From Opitutia bacterium (GTDB lineage Bacteria; Verrucomicrobiota; Verrucomicrobiia; Opitutales; Opitutaceae): a stretch of DNA of 64,000 bases. Under the pieces are notes generated by a model that searched no databases, was not told where the DNA came from, and saw only the letters and a program-made list of their open reading frames with translations. Shown here piece after piece: positions 61,157-64,000 of this stretch. Every line of letters begins with the position of its first letter. The first letter of the stretch is position 1. The stretch is from positions 1,054,001 to 1,118,000 of the forward strand of contig JACRHT010000012.1 of NCBI GenBank assembly GCA_016217545.1, given 5' to 3'. The position numbers were made by a program, and so were the translations under genes.

Positions 61157-61954
61157 ATGCCGTCGTTGCCGCCGGTCATCTTCGAGGACGAGGCGCTCAT
61201 CGCCTTCGACAAGCCCAGCGGGCTGCTCATCGCACCCGACCGCTGGGACAAGTCGCGCGCAAACCTGATGGATCAGGTTCACGCCGCGCTCGGGCACGGC
61301 GTGGCCAACGTCCACCGCATCGACGCCGATACGAGCGGCGTGGTGCTGTGCACGAAGACGAAGCCCGCCCTGGATTTCGTGAGCGGCCAATTTCAGTCGA
61401 AGACCGTCGAAAAGCTCTATCTCGCGTTCGTCGTGAGTGCGGGGCCGTGCGCGGCGCCGTGGGCCGGAGGCACCACGCCGATCGCCGACGCGGCGGGCGC
61501 ATTGCCGGACGCGTTCACCGTCGAACTCGTGTTGAAGGAAGACGACGCCCTGCCGGGCCGCATGTGCGTCGTGCGCAAGCACGGCAAGGCCGCGGTGACG
61601 GACTTCAAGGTGAGCGAGCGGTTCGGCGCGTTCACGCTGCTCGAGTGCCGGCCGCAGACCGGACGCACGCACCAGATCCGCGTGCACCTCGCGGCGAGCG
61701 GCTGGCCGATCCTCAACGATCCCTTCTACGGCAACGACACGCAGCTGCTCCTCTCCGGCCTGAAACGCGGCTACAAGGGCCGCGACGACGAGAAGCCGTT
61801 GCTCGCGCGCCTCGCGCTGCACGCGAGCGCATTGACGTTCACGCATCCGCTCTCGCGCGAGCGCGTCACGGTCTCCGCGCCGCTGCCGCGCGACTTCGAG
61901 GTTGCGTTGAAATATCTCCGAAAATTCAGCGGACTGAACGCGCGGCGCCGCTGA
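61157..61954 (+). CDS. RluA-family pseudouridine synthase
   Basis: 265 residues from MPSLPPVIFEDEAL. Catalytic Asp in NVHRIDADTSGVVLCTKT, EKLYLAFV, and the RNA-contact motif ECRPQTGRTHQIRVHLAASG. There is no S4 domain, so it resembles short RluA/RluE-like or TruC-like members. It adds pseudouridine to rRNA or tRNA; the position is unknown. A TTG start 21 bp upstream is also in frame. Confidence 0.92.
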   Translation: MPSLPPVIFEDEALIAFDKPSGLLIAPDRWDKSRANLMDQVHAALGHGVANVHRIDADTSGVVLCTKTKPALDFVSGQFQSKTVEKLYLAFVVSAGPCAAPWAGGTTPIADAAGALPDAFTVELVLKEDDALPGRMCVVRKHGKAAVTDFKVSERFGAFTLLECRPQTGRTHQIRVHLAASGWPILNDPFYGNDTQLLLSGLKRGYKGRDDEKPLLARLALHASALTFTHPLSRERVTVSAPLPRDFEVALKYLRKFSGLNARRR

Positions 61955-62052
61955 AGCCGGTGCGCGTGCGCCGGCAGTTCCCCCACCGGGCGCTCGTCGA
62001 GGAGGCCCGCGGAAAACTCACCGCTCGTCACGGCGCAGGGCGCGCGCGTTAG

Positions 62053-62196
62053 GGCGCGTCTTCAAATGGTCATGGCGAGGAGTCCCGCCGCGCGGGACGA
62101 CGAAGCGACCGAGCGAGGCGACAGCATGACATCCAGCTGGATCGCCGCGGCCCGCTCTGCGGGCCGCGCGATGACGCGGCATTTTGAAGATGCGCC
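62053..62196. repeat. 144-bp palindromic element with inverted ends (MITE-like)
   Basis: Ends GGCGCGTCTTCAAATG and CATTTTGAAGATGCGCC are near-perfect inverted repeats. Inside are GTCATGGCGAGGAGTCCCGC with a GTCCCGC/GCGGGAC hairpin, and CGCGGCCCGC/GCGGGCCGCG. The TCATGGCGAGGAG...GACGAAGCGA text is like a palindromic element seen in many bacteria. No protein is coded. Confidence 0.65.
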
Positions 62197-62335
62197 TTAG
62201 TAGTCCATTAAGAACTTTCGTTTTGGGCAGGTGCCGTTTTTAGAGGAGGAATCTCACTGGTATTGTTCGTTAATGGAAACGAATGACGAGGAGGGCGGGG
62301 CCGCCGCTGGGAAAACCGGGTGGATTTTCAGCTTG

Positions 62336-62414
62336 TTGCGGGAGCATGCTTGCAGGCGACCGCAAGATGTTCGTGGCGGAAGGGAAACGGTCGTCTGCAA
62401 GCAGGCCCCTGCAA
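62336..62414. repeat. 79-bp imperfect inverted repeat
   Basis: Two 27-bp arms (left TTGCGGGAGCATGCTTGCAG..., right ending GCAAGCAGGCCCCTGCAA) match at 23 of 27 positions when one is reverse-complemented; the loop is 25 bp. The GCTTGCAG.CGACCG core suggests another dispersed REP class. Confidence 0.65.
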
Positions 62415-62536
62415 TTGTGGTTCCGGTCGGCGGCGGACTTACATTTGTCATACAGTGGCTAATAGTTGGCGCGCGCACGGGGCTTGGCGTTGCGAGGGGC
62501 GGTGGGGCGGAGTTCCTTGGCGCCACTCTTTCCCCC

Positions 62537-64000
62537 ATGAGCAACCCCGCCACGGTTTCCCACTCCGTCGATGCCGACGGCATCGGCTGGATCGTTTTCG
62601 ACGACCCCGCGAGTCGCGCCAACGTCTTCAATCCCCCGACCCAGGCCGCGCTGCGCGCCGCGGTCGAAGCGCTCGCGGCGCAGCCGGTGAAGGCGGTCGT
62701 GGTCACGAGCGGAAAGGAAAAAATCTTCATCGCCGGCGCGGACCTGAAATGGCTCGGCAAGATCGCAACGCCCGCAGAGGGCAAGGACGCCTCGCGCGCC
62801 GGTCACGCGCTCTTCGGCCTGTTGGACAACTTCAAGGTGCCGGTCGTGTGCGCAATTCACGGCGCGTGTGCCGGCGGCGGCTACGAACTCGCGCTCGCGT
62901 GCCACTGGCGGCTCGCGAGCGACGCGAAGGAAACCGTGATCGGGCTGCCTGAAGTCGGCATCGGTTTGATTCCCGGTTGGGGTGGTTGCGCGCGCTTGCC
63001 GCGGTTGATCGGCGCGAAGGCCGCGGTCGACCACATCTTGAAGGCGCAGCTGCTGCCGGCCGCCGAGGCGCACAAGGCCGGACTCGTCGATGAACTCGTC
63101 CCGGCGGCGGAGCTGAAGGCGCGCGCGAAAGCCGCCGCGCTGAAGCTCGCGGCCGAGGGCGGCGAGCCGGCGAGGTGGAGCGGATTGACCTCAATCCGCT
63201 CCGAACGCGTTGAGGTCAACGCGTTCCACCGTGGTCAGCCTGCGGACGCGACGTTCTTCGCCGAGCAGCGCAAGGTTGCCGCTTCGCGTATGCGCGGCCA
63301 GCCGGCACCGGCCGCCGTGCTCGATGCCGTCGAAAAGGGCGCGGGGCTCTCCCTCGAAGCCGCGCTCGATCTCGAAGCGTCGCTCTTCGGCGAAATCGCG
63401 GCGGGCGATGTCGCGCACAACATGGTGCACGTGTTCTTCCTCAAGGACGCGGTGAAGAAGCTCACGGTCGACGCGTGGTTCCCGAAGCCGGCGGAGGCCG
63501 TCGCGCCTGCGCCGTTCAAGAAGATCGGCGTGATCGGCGCCGGCGTGATGGGCTCGGGCATCGCGCAGTGGTGCGCGGCGCGCGGCTACAGCGTCGTGAT
63601 GCGCGATGTGAAACCGGAGTTCGTCGAGCACGGACTCGCGGTGATCAAAGGACTTTTCGATGAAGCGGCGAAGCGCGGCAAGATGTCCGCCGACGCGGCG
63701 GCGCAGGGCACGGCGCGCGTGCAAGGCACGACGGAGCTGGCGGCGTTCGCGGATTGCGACCTCGTGGTCGAGGCGATCGTCGAGAACGTCGCGGCGAAGC
63801 AGGCGCTGTTCGCCGAGCTGTCGCGGGTCGTGCGGGCGGATTGCGTGCTCGCCTCGAACACCTCGGCGCTGCCGATCGAAGAACTCGCCGCGACGGCGAC
63901 GCATCCCGGCCGCACGATCGGCATCCACTTCTTCAATCCGGTCAGCCGCATGCCGCTGATCGAGATGGTGCTCTCGCCGCACACAACGCGCGAGACCGCG
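62537..64000 (+). CDS. FadJ/FadB-like bifunctional enoyl-CoA hydratase / 3-hydroxyacyl-CoA dehydrogenase, 3' end missing
   Basis: 488 codons are open from ATG 62537 (MSNPATVSHSVDADGIGW) to the window end. The N-terminal hydratase domain has IFIAGADLKWLG and IHGACAGGGYELALACHWRL (oxyanion hole) and GLPEVGIGLIPGWGGCARLP (catalytic Glu). The dehydrogenase starts near residue 330 with the NAD motif KIGVIGAGVMGSGIAQW, then LVVEAIVENVAAKQALF, LASNTSALPIEELA and IGIHFFNPVSRMPLIEM. Together they carry out two successive steps of fatty-acid beta-oxidation. A 57-bp double-hairpin repeat lies in frame in the linker between the domains. Confidence 0.93.
   Translation, partial: MSNPATVSHSVDADGIGWIVFDDPASRANVFNPPTQAALRAAVEALAAQPVKAVVVTSGKEKIFIAGADLKWLGKIATPAEGKDASRAGHALFGLLDNFKVPVVCAIHGACAGGGYELALACHWRLASDAKETVIGLPEVGIGLIPGWGGCARLPRLIGAKAAVDHILKAQLLPAAEAHKAGLVDELVPAAELKARAKAAALKLAAEGGEPARWSGLTSIRSERVEVNAFHRGQPADATFFAEQRKVAASRMRGQPAPAAVLDAVEKGAGLSLEAALDLEASLFGEIAAGDVAHNMVHVFFLKDAVKKLTVDAWFPKPAEAVAPAPFKKIGVIGAGVMGSGIAQWCAARGYSVVMRDVKPEFVEHGLAVIKGLFDEAAKRGKMSADAAAQGTARVQGTTELAAFADCDLVVEAIVENVAAKQALFAELSRVVRADCVLASNTSALPIEELAATATHPGRTIGIHFFNPVSRMPLIEMVLSPHTTRETA
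63174..63230. repeat. 57-bp double-hairpin palindromic element in frame inside the FadJ-like gene
   Basis: Outer arms GGTGGA/TCCACC enclose two perfect hairpins, GGAGCGGATTGA-CC-TCAATCCGCTCC and GAACGCGTTGA-GG-TCAACGCGTTC, with complementary loops. 57 bp equals 19 codons, so the frame is kept; the coded stretch includes WSGLTSIRSERVEVNAFHR. It has the same architecture as 14935-14991. Confidence 0.85.

Larger units (their letters stand above)
61955..62536. other. 582-bp spacer with two palindromic elements
   Basis: Between the RluA-type gene and the FadJ-like gene, both rightward. No gene is supported. It holds a 144-bp element with inverted ends (62053-62196) and a 79-bp imperfect inverted repeat (62336-62414), separated by an A/T-richer stretch at 62197-62280 that might carry a promoter. 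Confidence 0.6.

Noticed and set aside
62254-62784. Minus-strand frame before and over the FadJ-like gene
   Set aside because: It crosses an inverted repeat and the antisense of a conserved hydratase domain; no domain of its own.

Overview
The window looks like a chromosome segment of a high-GC Verrucomicrobiota, most likely an Opitutaceae relative. Grounds: very GC-rich third codon positions, several ECF-sigma/Ser-Thr-kinase and LytTR/TonB-receptor style loci, TonB-like proteins with divergent ends, a propeller-type hybrid histidine kinase, an orphan FtsX-type (ADOP-like) permease, and many short palindromic repeats. The lineage is inferred from gene style, not from a marker gene. I saw no rRNA, tRNA, CRISPR array, prophage or classical insertion sequence.

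Layout. 1-5.6 kb: 3' part of a CHASE/PAS hybrid kinase, an XRE regulator, a single-domain response regulator, an NPP-type phosphodiesterase and a SlyX-like protein. 5.6-6.2 kb: a REP-associated tyrosine transposase (RAYT) bracketed by its own inverted REP hairpins. 6.2-16.4 kb: a coiled-coil membrane protein, small proteins, an ECF sigma factor followed by a Ser/Thr kinase with TPRs, an orphan ABC-type permease and a phospholipase-B-like Ntn hydrolase. 16.6-21.3 kb: a degenerate receiver protein, then on the minus strand a bufferin-type RiPP metallophore cluster (precursor with seven CKGKDG-type hexapeptides, MNIO enzyme BufB, partner BufC) downstream of a histidine kinase with a periplasmic solute-binding sensor domain. 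21.5-26.2 kb: a TonB-dependent receptor and a LytS/LytTR pair. 26.4-37 kb: a 2070-residue secreted lyase-like protein with about 16 Ig-like modules, followed by four tandem LysR paralogues. 37-45.5 kb: a 2-hydroxyacid dehydrogenase, an M13 metallopeptidase and, divergently, a propeller hybrid kinase coupled to a LuxR-type response regulator. 45.6-50 kb: aldo/keto reductase, GNAT, DoxX, GYF-domain membrane protein, RsgA. 50-55.4 kb: three paralogous TonB-like proteins interleaved with a PQQ-type propeller protein and a YhbY protein. 55.4-64 kb: RsuA-type pseudouridine synthase, alpha/beta hydrolase, a three-module Verrucomicrobia-style protein, a GH3 homologue, an RluA-type synthase and the 5' part of a FadJ-like bifunctional beta-oxidation protein that runs off the right end.

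The most interesting points are (i) the bufferin-like cluster: its precursor has strictly six-residue-spaced cysteines, a terminator separates it from its enzymes, and REP elements have become the C-terminus of BufB and N-terminus of BufC; (ii) a RAYT/REP system and several related palindrome families, one of which sits in frame inside the FadJ-like gene; (iii) a four-gene LysR array sharing an upstream 30-bp motif with the giant lyase gene at nearly the same distance from the start codon. All functional statements come from reading motifs by eye; no database search was run.
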